From Nematostella vectensis (taxonomy: Eukaryota > Cnidaria > Anthozoa > Actiniaria > Edwardsiidae), in contig NC_064036.1 in NCBI RefSeq assembly GCF_932526225.1, positions 9,059,519 to 9,123,518 of the forward strand: a stretch of 64,000 nt of DNA. The letters run 5' to 3'. Below the pieces are notes generated by a model. The model saw only the letters and a program-made list of their open reading frames with translations, searched no databases and was not told where the DNA came from. The position numbers and the translations under genes were made by a program. This document shows, piece by piece, positions 1-9,793 of this stretch (the first letter of the stretch is position 1; every line of letters begins with the position of its first letter).

Positions 1-27
1 ATAACTTGTACTCGCTATTTCTACAAA

Positions 28-3000
28 ATGGGGAAAGATAAGAAAGATCGAAAGCACAAGGGTGGATTAACTGAGGATATACTCGAAAAAAATGTGACGA
101 AACCTTCCAAGCGAGTGAAACACCGCAGGGAAAGACAAGCCGATTCTGTTGAAAGTGTGAGTTAATATTGAAAGAATACACCTATTGAAATGCAACGTAG
201 ACGAAGATTGGTTTGTTTCCTAAACAGTCTTTGTCTACGGTAATAACGCCCTTTACTTATTTTTGGGTATTTTATGGTAAGTTAAAAGTTCGATGATTTA
301 CTGAGAAATAGAAAATCTTTGAAAATGACTGGAGCAACAGCAGCTCTCCAAAAGTTGATTGGTCAAACTGTCCATACATTAGCATGTGCTTTGCGAATTG
401 GCCGTAGTCGGCTGTGAAAACCAAGCAATTCGAGTGCAATGCCATGTTGAATCTCATTTACTCTCAATATACTATACCCGGTGTATTCGATTGAGTTATT
501 TGATTCAATCGAATTCAAATAGGACCGAATTGGAAATTGAAATTGAAAATTGTGGAGCTTACCTTGGTGTAAGGGCTCTGTCGTAGTTTTGTCTAGTTTT
601 ACTCACAATTAGACACTAATTTGAATGCTGTACAGTATACTGTCGATAATGATTAAATCAACAATCCATCAATTACAGGATTTTTTTATTTACTCTCAAT
701 ATACTATACCCGGTGTATTCGATTGAATTGTTTGATTCAATCGAATTCAAATAGAACCGAATTGGTTGATTATTATGGTGATCGAAATAAATACAAAAAT
801 TGTGGAGCTTACCTTGGTGTAAGGGCTCTGTCGTAGTTTTGTCTAGTTTTACTCACAATTAGACACTAATTTGATATGCTGTACAGTATACTGTCGATAA
901 TTATTCAATCAACAATCCATCAATTACAGGATTTTATTATATTAAAATAGTTCCAAATTTTCACAGTTTATGGTTTTGGAAATATTAGATAAGAAAAAAG
1001 GTAACAAGAACTGTTTTCTTTCAGTTTGTAGAGGAAAAACTATCAAAGAAGATTTTAGAGCAGGCAAGACAGCAACAGGATGAATTGATGGAAGAATATG
1101 GCTTCAGGAAAACAGGAGACAGAAAGACTTTGAAATCTGCCCAAACAACACTTGGGACACCAGACTTGGACAGGATTGATGATGATGATGAGGATGATTC
1201 TGATGATGGAGCATCAATGACTAGTGAGACCTACTATGAAAACGTGGTGTGTAGTACTGTAGACATTATTTTACTGTAATATTGTACAATGTAATAATCC
1301 ATTTTAATGTATTCATATCATAGCAGAAGACACTTTTGGTAGGGCGTGTAGTTTGAGTGTAGTGCATGCACGGATTTTGCGTGTAAAACGCTGAGTGTAC
1401 TACACGATCAGTGCGTGTAGTTTTCCTTTGTTATGCAGGAATGTTGGCTATTGTTCTTTCGAATTTTTATTGCATGGAAAACTATTGATAATGCTGATAA
1501 TACTTTGATACCCAAGCCACATGAAACGAGAACGTTTTAGTTGTAGCGTACAACATGTATGCGTTAAAATAACGCGGTACTTTGTTCGTATTCTCGGCTT
1601 GCGTACGACAAAACTAATCGACTGTTTTACTGATTGCGACGTTCTTTATAACAAATTAAAGCTAAGATATAGGGGATTCTTTTTCAAGGGGTCTATTTGA
1701 TGCGCGAGTAGGAAAACAAGAGAAAACACTCCTAGTTTAGTAGCCGCCGACATTGTTTTGCAGAGGCAAGCGAAGATCAATCGTCAGCTTGCTCTCTTGG
1801 CTTGTGTACAGCTCAAACTAATCGACTGCTTTATGGATTGCGACGTTCTTTGTAGTAAATTAAAGCTTAGATATAGAGGATTCTTTTTCGAGGGGTCTAT
1901 TTGATGCGCTAGTTAAAAAGCAAGAAAAAACAGTCATAGTTTAGTTGCCGCCGACATTACTATGTCTTTGTTTTGCAAAAGCAAAGCAAAGATCGATTGT
2001 CACCTCGCTCTCTTCGGCTTGTGTACGGCTCAAACTAATCGACTGCTTTTCGGATTGCGACGTTATTTATAGCAAATTAAAGCTTAGATACAGGGGATTC
2101 TTTTTCGAGGGGTCTATTTGATGCACAAGTTGAAAAGCAAGAGAAAACAGTCATAGTTTAGTTGCCGCCGACATTACTATGTCTTTGTTTTGCAAAGGCA
2201 AAGCGAAGATCGATTGTCACCTCGCTCTCTTCGGCTTGTGTATGGCTCAAACTAATCGACTGCTTTTCGGATTGCGACGTTATTTATAGCAAATTAAAGC
2301 TTAGATACAGGGGATTCTTTTTCGAGGGGTCTATTTGATGCACAAGTTGAAAAGCAAGAGAAAACAGTCATAGTTTAGTTGCCGCCGACATTACTATGTC
2401 TTTGTTTTGCAAAGGCAAAGCGAAGATCGATTGTCACCTTGCTCTCTTCGGCTTGTGTACAGCTCAAACTAATCGACTGCTTTTCGGATTGCGACGTTAT
2501 TTATAGCAAATTAAAGATTAGATACAGGGGATTCTTTTTCGAGGGGTCTATTTGATGCACAAGTTGAAAAGCAAGAGAAAACAGTCATAGTTTAGTTGCT
2601 GCCGACATTACAATGTCTTGGTTTTGCAAAGGCAAAGCGAAGATCAATTATTCCTGTTTGATACTCAGTAAACAACATACGCTTTTTTTCTTCAATACAA
2701 CGCAAAACTCTTAGTAACTTATACCACAAAAAAGACTAAAGAATTCGAAGCGATTTTAGAAGCGTGGCTCAACACAGTTAGAGTAATAGGCTTCTGTATT
2801 TTTTTTTTGTAGTTTGAACATACAAAAAAACACGAGATCCACCTACAAACTTCACACTTTTCCTTCTAATCACTACAAAAACGCTTTCTATTTTTAAGTT
2901 CGCTTGCTATAACTAAGCAGAAATTAGAAATAAAGTTTGAATCAATTATTTATTTGCCGATATAAGTAAAACAAAAGTTGTATCCGCCATTAATTCACAT

Positions 3001-6000
3001 ATTATACATGGTTCTGACTTATCAAACGTCAAAGTATTTTTCTTCGCATAATCTAAATGTTGAGTGAGGCATAACAATGAGGTGTAACTCCTAATATTCT
3101 CAAGGGATTTCGTAGAAGTTAATGAGGCAAACAGTTGCGTGTAGTTTGGTGTGTGTAGTCCACACAAGGTGCGTTGAATTTGAGTGTATGAATCTAATTA
3201 CACTCAAACTACGCGCAAAAAACTCGCAAAAAACGTGCACAAAATGTTAAGTTTCTTCCAGGCTGTACTTTAGTAGGATGTCTGTAAAGAGAGAGTTGAC
3301 TTTTGGGTGTTTATGGGAGATTGGTTAATTATTTTTTACAGTGTTTTCAAAAAGGACTTTACCCACACTGCATCAATCTAGGAAGGAGGGCTTAAGCACT
3401 ATACTGTATTGCTATGTATGTTAGACAATTTTTATACAATTATTATAAACATAACTTATGATAACAGTGTTGACTTTGGTACCACAATTCACATGTTATT
3501 GCAATGCCTTATGCAAGCATTTTATTCAGCTCTGCCAAAAGTTCGTTTTCTCTAGGGCATGCTGTTGTAAAAATAATTGTGGTCTCTGAAGAAGACACTG
3601 GTTCAAGGTTACTAACTATTGTTTGTTTAAATTCACCATATGCTGTACAGACACAGGAACTATTTTCTTTGTGTTTAAGATGGACAGCTTTAAGGTTGAT
3701 CTAGGTACAGTAAGTACAATCTGCTTCTAAGATGTATTTTTTTTTACAGGAAGTTGATGAAGAAGAAGAAAAAGCCTTTGAGATGTTTATGTCTCAGGAA
3801 GCCCCAACAAGAAAAACACTTGCTGATGTCATCATGGAAAAGATTCAGGACAAGAAAACAGAGATTGAAAGCCACATGTCAGGTAATGAATTTTTAATAG
3901 TCTTACTGCAGTACATACAATATTTAAAATGTAAAATTATGTTGTAGTATTTTCAATTTAAAACATTTGATTACATTAGTTAGATATAAACCAAAAATTG
4001 CTTAACTGCTCAAGCTATTATAGAATATAGTATATAAATTAATTTATTTCTATTTTTCTTCATCTTCACCAGAGCAAAGCACTGCTCCCCAAATGGATGA
4101 AAGGCTTGTCAAAGTCTTCAAAGGGTTAGAGCACTATATAAACTATAAATATAAATTTTCTTCTCCTCTTCTCCAGATTAACATTGATCAATGTATTTTT
4201 TTACATTTTGCAACATTAATTTTTATTAAACATATGATTGACCAGGTTACATTATTGGCTTGTCATTATTTTTCACATTTACATATATAATTAATTACTG
4301 TAAGTTGTCTCTGACTGGCATCTTACAAAATGCACTACAAACAAGAGCTTAGCACATCAAACCAGTGCAAATCAAGTAAAAAGAATACTCTTCACTGGTG
4401 CTCTATTAAGCACACGCTCAATTAACTTGTTTTTCACTTGTACTTACTAGTGAGAAACAGAAACTTTCTGTTGATTGAACTTCTGTAATTGTTTTTCTAC
4501 TTTCGATACAGAGTTGGAGAGATCCTAAAGAAGTATAGATCTGGAAAGCTTCCCAAGGCATTCAAGTTTATTCCCTCTCTTACAAACTGGGAGGAGGTTA
4601 GCATTAAGTCATATAAACATAAAATAACAGCAATGTGCTACTATGGCACAAATTCATTAATTTGTGCTTCCATGCATTAATTAGAATCACTAGACTTTAT
4701 CTGCCCCTGCTAGAAATCACAACTTGAACTTGGCTAGAATGTAGGCCTCATACAATGTATGTACAGAACTAGTGTAGTAATGGATTTGTGCAAACTTTTG
4801 TTGGTGTTTATCACAACCTTACATAAGTTTATTTAGATCAATCCTTTTGAATTATATTAGTGTGTGCAACCATCATTGATGTTTATTCAAATCCATCCTT
4901 TTGAATCATCCTCCCATGTGTATCCTTGTAGATGTTTATTCCACCCCTTGACTTAAATCTCTTTGAATTATACTTTAGCGTGTATGTAACCTAATAAAAA
5001 TGCTTCTTTCAGCTTTTGAGGAGTTTGTTTGACAGTGATCCTCCTCTCTTTAGGTGTTGTTTATAACTGAGCCTGATGAATGGTCAGCGGCTGCCCTGTT
5101 TCAAGCAACCAAAATATTTGTATCAAACCTTAATGCAAAGATGGCACAAAGGTACATATCTTCATCTACCTGACTTGAACACAACACTGCAAAACATTTT
5201 TTATTTGTTTAAGACAACTTATGAATCAGGGTAGGTTTGTTTGTTGTGTGGTATTATTTAGGATAAACTAGGCATATCAACCTATTGGCCTTACTGCCTG
5301 ATTAATGCCAGAACCACAGATTACAGTATTACAGTGCAATGTGACACTAGATACCTTGTTAGAAACGCTGCATTGAAATATTTACATAAAGTCTTTGGTC
5401 TTCTCAGGTTTTTTAATCTTGTTCTGCTACCAAGAATTCAAGATGACATTGCAGAGTACAAAAGGCTTAACTACCATCTGTACATGGTAATGATAAGAAT
5501 GTCAGTGCAGAGTACAAAATGCTTAACTACCATCTCTACATGGTAATGATAAGAATGTCAGTCAGTCAGTCAGTCAGTCAGTCAGTCAGTCAGTCAGTCA
5601 GTCAGTCAGTCAGTCAGTCAGTCAGTCAGTCAGTCAGTCAGTCAGTCATACAGTATATATTTTAAATTATTATTTATTTAAATTATTGTATACATTACTG
5701 AATACTAAAGTAACAAAAGTATTGAATACCCAGGGAATTTGTAAGACTGCTAACTTTTGTTTTAATTCCAAGGCTCTCAAAAAGGCGCTATTCAAGCCAG
5801 CTGCATTTTTCAAGGGAATCCTTCTTCCTATGTGTGAGGTAGGCTGAATGTTACAGCGAACAGACTACTTGTGTAGAATGGTATATACAGTATCTATGTG
5901 GTGCATATATGTTTAGGTACTGTATGTACCAGAAAGGGTTAAAGCAGGATTGGCATATATAGAATAGTAGATAATAAATAACTTTACAGAAGAGTACGGT

Positions 6001-8197
6001 TAGATTCTATCACTTCTACTAAATTGCCCAAGTTCAGATATATTGTGGATACAGAGATTAAAAATAATGGTAATGATAAGTGTCTTATTGGCAAGCTACT
6101 GCAGGTGTTTTCCTGAAAGTATTTGAGGTTGACTAGAGGAAGCCGTCAAGTGCTAGGGTTGAACCTTGCAGTGTTACTGTATGTAATTGAAGTTTGTACA
6201 TGTCATAGTCTGGTAACTGCTCTCTGCGTGAAGCCATCATCATCAGTAGTGTGTTGGCCAAGACCACTATCCCTGTGCTTCACTCAAGTGCTGTCATTTT
6301 GAAAATTGCTGAGATGAATTACTCAGGTAAAATAGTGGAAACACCGACTTTTGGAGTGGCCCATAAAGTAGTCCATAAATAAATGGAGGCTGTTTCCTTT
6401 GTTTCTAGGGGCAAATAGCATTTTTCTGAGGACATTGTTTGACAAGAAGTATGCCTTGCCATACCGTGTTATTGATGCTGCAGTTTATCATTTTCTAAGG
6501 TAAGATACTTAATAAAAACATGAACATCTAAACCGTGAACACCTAAAATACGTATGAAATGTTTATTGTCTTCTGACGAATCAGACGCGAGAATTCAGAC
6601 ACTAAAGCTTGTTGAGACATGTTTTTGCTTGAATATCTCGCCAGTGACTGGGCGGAAAAACATTCCATACAAATTTCCGATGTTCACGGTTTTACTCTTA
6701 CTTAAAGATCCAGCCTACTTTGCGGGCGCCCCAAAGGTCACCCACTCGATAGGGCTCATTCGCGGGGATGACCTTTGGGAGGGAGCGCCCCAACCTTACA
6801 CTGGATCTCCAAGCATAGTTTTTACTGATTGCGCTCATGTGATGAGTGGTGAAATTTGTTATCTACGATCTTAGGGGGCCACAAAATGAGAGAAACCTAT
6901 TTATTGATGTATAATTTGTGTGATCTTATTCTCGCTTTACAGGTTCCTTACTGATAAGCGTACTCTTCCAGTTCTCTGGCATCAGTGCTTGTTGACGTTC
7001 GTGCAAAGGTAAGATTCTAGACAGTTGTTTGACACCTACTCTTGGCTAGTTAACGTTTGTGCAAAGGTAAGATTCTAGACAGTTGTTTGACACCTACTCT
7101 TGGCTAGTTGACGTTTGTGCAAAGGTAAGATTCTAGACAGTTGTTTGACACCTACTCTTGGCTAGTTAACGTTCGTGTAAAGGTAAGATTCTAGACAGTT
7201 GTTTGACACCTACTCTTGGCTAGTTGACGTTTGTGCTAAGGTGAGATTGTAAATGTTCTTTGCGGCACCTATTCTTATTGATGTTTGTGTTCCAGTTATC
7301 TTTAGAACTCGTTTATACTTGAGTTCTTAAAGCCCTATGCTTGTTGACGTTAGTACAAAGGTCACATTCTAAACGTTCTCTGGCATCAGCGCTTTTTGAC
7401 GTTTGTGCAAAAGTGAGATTTTGTAATAGGCTGTGGTCAAGTTTTTGCAATTTCAAGAAAGTAAGAATTTGTAGAAAACGAATGCATTCACGTCCGATGA
7501 TGGCACTTATTGGGTATTCTGTTTTTTTTTCAGATATAAAGAGGATATTTCAAGCGAACAGAAGGAGGCTCTGATGGAGCTTTGCAGAGTCCATGTCCAC
7601 GATAAGGTCAGCGGATGAGCATCAGTTGCCACGTGTCAGAAATCATGTGATCAGTGTTTTGGGTCACGTGTTCAATGTTTGAAATTGCGTGGCTAAGTAG
7701 AATTCGCCAAACCTGGACTCGAATAGGAGGGACATACGAAGACATACAAGGCATATACGGGACTGACCGATGTCCAAGCCCCTTCTTGAAATTCATATAA
7801 GATAACTGTGCATTTGAGAACTTTCATATTTAATTAACAATATTTTGCCGTATGGACTATTCCCATTATTCACCGAAACTGAGGAGAATAATTGTTTTCA
7901 TATATCATTTATGGGAAATGAACTATACAACAACGACAAAAAGAAGCGAGATTTTAAGTTCATTTTGGGATTTCCTAATGGATGTATGGTCCAAAGGTTC
8001 CAACCAGTCCTGTTATCGAAATTCTATGAACCTAATGTTAACTTTTATGTTTAGATCAATCCTAATCCTATTCTCTCCCCAAACATCTAACAGTAAATTG
8101 TTAATCCTGTCCGCAGATCACACCTGAAGTTCGCCGTGAACTCGTGCACTCCAAAAGCAGAGACATGGAAACTGACCAGCCCATGGAAAGCACGTGA
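28..8197 (+). CDS. BYSL: Bystin (ribosome biogenesis factor, Enp1 homologue), 13 exons
   Basis: Bystin/Enp1 is a nucleolar and cytoplasmic factor needed for 40S subunit maturation (18S rRNA processing and pre-40S export). Exons: 28-156, 1025-1246, 3750-3882, 4073-4124, 4512-4596, 5054-5151, 5408-5486, 5773-5838, 6209-6326, 6409-6499, 6943-7008, 7534-7606, 8117-8197. They join in frame to 430 residues, close to the usual ~435. The N-terminus is lysine/arginine-rich ([13 protein letters not shown]), followed by an acidic stretch ([10 protein letters not shown]) in exon 2. The conserved bystin core starts in exon 3. Diagnostic blocks are [17 protein letters not shown] (exon 5), [20 protein letters not shown] (exon 7), IPVLHSS (exon 9), KKYALPYRV (exon 10) and [16 protein letters not shown] (exons 11-12). 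All introns have GT-AG ends. The first ATG of the window opens the reading frame. Introns 7 and 11 carry duplicated copies of the adjacent 5' splice site. Family assignment is near certain; the short exons 4 and 8 rest on frame and homology. Confidence 0.96.
457..935. repeat. Two-copy tandem duplication (~232-bp unit) in bystin intron 1
   Basis: A block starting with TTTACTCTCAATATACTATA at 457 recurs at 689. The downstream parts (GTGGAGCTTACCTTGG, then GACACTAATTTGA and CAACAATCCATCAATTACAGG) follow in the same order in both copies. The second copy has a short extra segment around 760-797. There is no coding potential. The copies are highly similar, so the duplication is recent. Confidence 0.85.
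1344..3216. mobile_element. Candidate non-autonomous inverted-repeat (foldback) element in bystin intron 2
   Basis: The sequence GCGTGTAGTTTGAGTGTA at 1344-1361 has a 17/18 reverse-complement match at 3199-3216. Related subterminal motifs occur near both ends (1375-1430 and 3135-3195). The interior holds a 217-bp tandem array and no open reading frame for a transposase. This arrangement fits a non-autonomous DNA element that trapped or amplified a satellite. No clear target-site duplication was identified, so the boundaries are provisional. Confidence 0.5.
1611..2650. repeat. ~217-bp tandem repeat, five copies
   Basis: The anchor AAACTAATCGACTG occurs near 1611, 1815, 2032, 2249 and 2465, giving spacings of about 204, 217, 217 and 216 bp. 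Each unit also carries GAGGGGTCTATTTGATGC and GCCGCCGACATT. The inner copies are the most alike, as expected for unequal exchange. The array sits within bystin intron 2 and inside the candidate inverted-repeat element. Confidence 0.9.
5451..5648. repeat. 56-bp duplication of the bystin exon 7 5' splice site followed by a (CAGT)n microsatellite
   Basis: Bases 5451-5506 span the last 36 nt of exon 7 and the first 20 nt of its intron. They are repeated almost exactly at 5507-5562, including a second TACATG/GTAATG donor at 5543. The unit's last bases (GTCAGT) then expand into about 23 CAGT repeats up to 5648. Use of the second donor would lengthen the exon by 56 nt and shift the frame. Confidence 0.93.
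6706..6808. repeat. Short hairpin (MITE-like) in bystin intron 10
   Basis: An arm beginning AGATCCAGCCTACTTTGCGG and ending CCAAAGGTCAC is followed, after a ~25-bp loop, by an imperfect inverted copy beginning GATGACCTTTGGG and ending CACTGGATCT. This hairpin explains the local 106-codon open frame, which has no protein similarity that I recognise. Confidence 0.6.
6991..7416. repeat. 58-bp array of the bystin exon 11 5' splice site
   Basis: The unit at 6991-7048 contains the last 18 nt of exon 11 (GTTGACGTTCGTGCAAAG) and the first 40 nt of the intron (GTAAGATTCTAGACAG...). It is repeated at 7049, 7107 and 7165, with a partial fifth copy from 7223. Degenerate longer copies near 7341-7370 and 7371-7415 include more of exon 11 (TTCTCTGGCATCAG). 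Each of copies 2-4 keeps an intact AAAG/GTAAGA donor. Using any of them would place an in-frame TAA directly after the true exon end. Confidence 0.92.
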
Positions 8198-8420
8198 TCC
8201 ACCGTGATGTAGCCATGAAACTCACGAGATTTGCCAAAACGTGGGCTCTCACGGAAACTGCAAACTGACATGAAAACTTGCCATATCATGGAGAGCACTT
8301 GATCTAACTATGTAACGCATGTGAACTCTTTGTGGAACGCAAGTGATGTGATCATGGAAAGCACTTGATTCTTTTAAATCCTGGGAACTTCGTGGTTTGA
8401 CCCTGAAAGCACAAGATCCA
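8182..8420. repeat. Degenerate repeats of the bystin stop-codon region
   Basis: The terminal codons and stop of bystin lie in CATGGAAAGCACGTGATCC (8182-8200). Similar blocks follow in the 3' UTR at 8287 (CATGGAGAGCACTTGATC), 8353 (CATGGAAAGCACTTGATTC) and about 8402 (CCTGAAAGCACAAGATCC). Spacing is irregular (105, 66, 49 bp), so this is an old, decayed array or a mixture of small duplications. Confidence 0.6.
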
Positions 8421-8794
8421 CGAAAGGCTCTTGCTGGCAGCACCGAAAGATAACACTGTGCTTAACGTAAGCGACATGTGTAAACCAAACCAATGTTGAA
8501 ATGGAAATTCGAATCTCTGTAGAGGTTGAAGAGAGGGCGAGAAGTTAACTTACCTGTTATGGATACCCAGGACTAGACCGAAAAAGAAGGTCGAATTTTA
8601 TTGGTCATGAAAGAGTAATCGATATCACGTTAACAAATACACTGCGGACTGGTTCGTGGCTTCTACGTTCGGTTGAATGTTTCGCCTTTGTATAAATGAT
8701 ACATAGAAATTAATTCAGCTTTGATTTGATGGAAACTGGAATCGTAACATGAGATCAGTTTTGGTAGACATATCAGTGCCGTAACAGACCTCGA

Positions 8795-8910
8795 AATATT
8801 GGGGGGGGGGGGGGCACAATACAGGAACATTAAGCAAATATTTGGGGGCACAGCCACGCCCCTACTGGTCATTTACTTATAATTTTTGAAAATATATGGG
8901 GTGCAACATA
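8795..8910 (+). repeat. Dispersed repeat, copy 1 (GGGGCACAGCCACGCCCC type)
   Basis: The order poly-G, GCACAATACAGGAACATTAAG, GGGGGCACAGCCACGCCCC, CTGGTCATTT, then an AT-rich stretch matches 55330-55450 in the same orientation. No coding sequence is present. This is probably a fragment of a non-autonomous transposable element. Confidence 0.6.
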
Positions 8911-8924
8911 TTTTTGCCAAACGG

Positions 8925-9112
8925 GGTCACTTCCATGTAAGGAAACTAATGTGTTCCTTATTTGGAAAAACTGCATGATTCTTGTCATTTTTAAGGTTGT
9001 CGTTCCGCAGGTGCGTCGTAAACTTTATACTTGTAATCAGAAGAGAAAAACAGTGACTGTGACCATCTTTGGTCAATGGAGAAAGTATCTGAAAACAAAC
9101 TAAGAGTCCTCA
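8925..9112 (+). repeat. Dispersed repeat shared with 62092-62285
   Basis: The segment from GGTCACTTCCATGTAAGG through TGCATGATTCTTGTCATTTT and GACTGTGACCATCTTTGGTC to AGAAAGTATCTGAAAA recurs in the same order and orientation at 62092-62285, with roughly nine in ten bases shared by eye. It is a mobile-element-derived fragment with no recognised protein. Confidence 0.75.
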
Positions 9113-9793
9113 AACGACAACGTTTTCTTCATACGTGCCCCCAGTGCCCCACCCCCTGCTACGCCCCTGCATATATAGGGTTATATAATGTGAATTCTCG
9201 CATAATTTTACTCAGAAAAAAAATTGAAATAAAACTTCTATCGTCTCAATGTTTTTGGGCCCGTCTATTAGAAAAGCTGAAGAATGAGGGATTAGTCCAT
9301 TTTGTACTTTAGCCCTTATCATCCCTGCTTAAACGTTATCTGTTAATCTGTACTCAACCCTCCTTCCCCTGGCCCTTCCCCCTTTCTCGCACACAAAAGA
9401 AGAAAACACCATAAAATGTCGTTCCAGTTTGTCTCACCGGATTTTTCTGTCCTTTTGGGATGAGCCGTGAGGGCAGCTTGTCGCGAAAACCATCAAAAAC
9501 TGCGCTAAGGATCATGGTTATTGAAGAGGAACGCCTGCTCGGATTTGCCTTTATTAGTGTCATCGTACAACTCCCGTGGGTGGCTCAGCGAAATGTGTTT
9601 CGTTTTTTTCTAATTCTATCAGAAACTAAAAGCGTTTGACGGCCACTCCTTTCAAGGGTAGTGATATTAAAACCTTGATTCGCCGACTTCAGATGCAAAT
9701 GGGAAAGAAATATCCAGCATTCTAAGTTACCGCTGACAAATGGAGAATGGCTTGGAGAATGAATGAAAGAACCTGAATGAACTGATCGTGGAT

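Larger units (their letters stand above)
8421..9793. other. Bystin-ephrin intergenic region with dispersed repeats
   Basis: No gene is visible here. The stretch holds a poly-G tract at about 8801-8814, a dispersed repeat related to 55330-55450, and another related to 62092-62285. The remaining sequence is unremarkable and should contain the promoter and 5' UTR of the first ephrin near its right end. Confidence 0.6.

Noticed and set aside
6554-6874. 106-codon open frame in bystin intron 10
   Set aside because: It overlaps a hairpin element, lies between two well-supported bystin exons and matches no family that I know.
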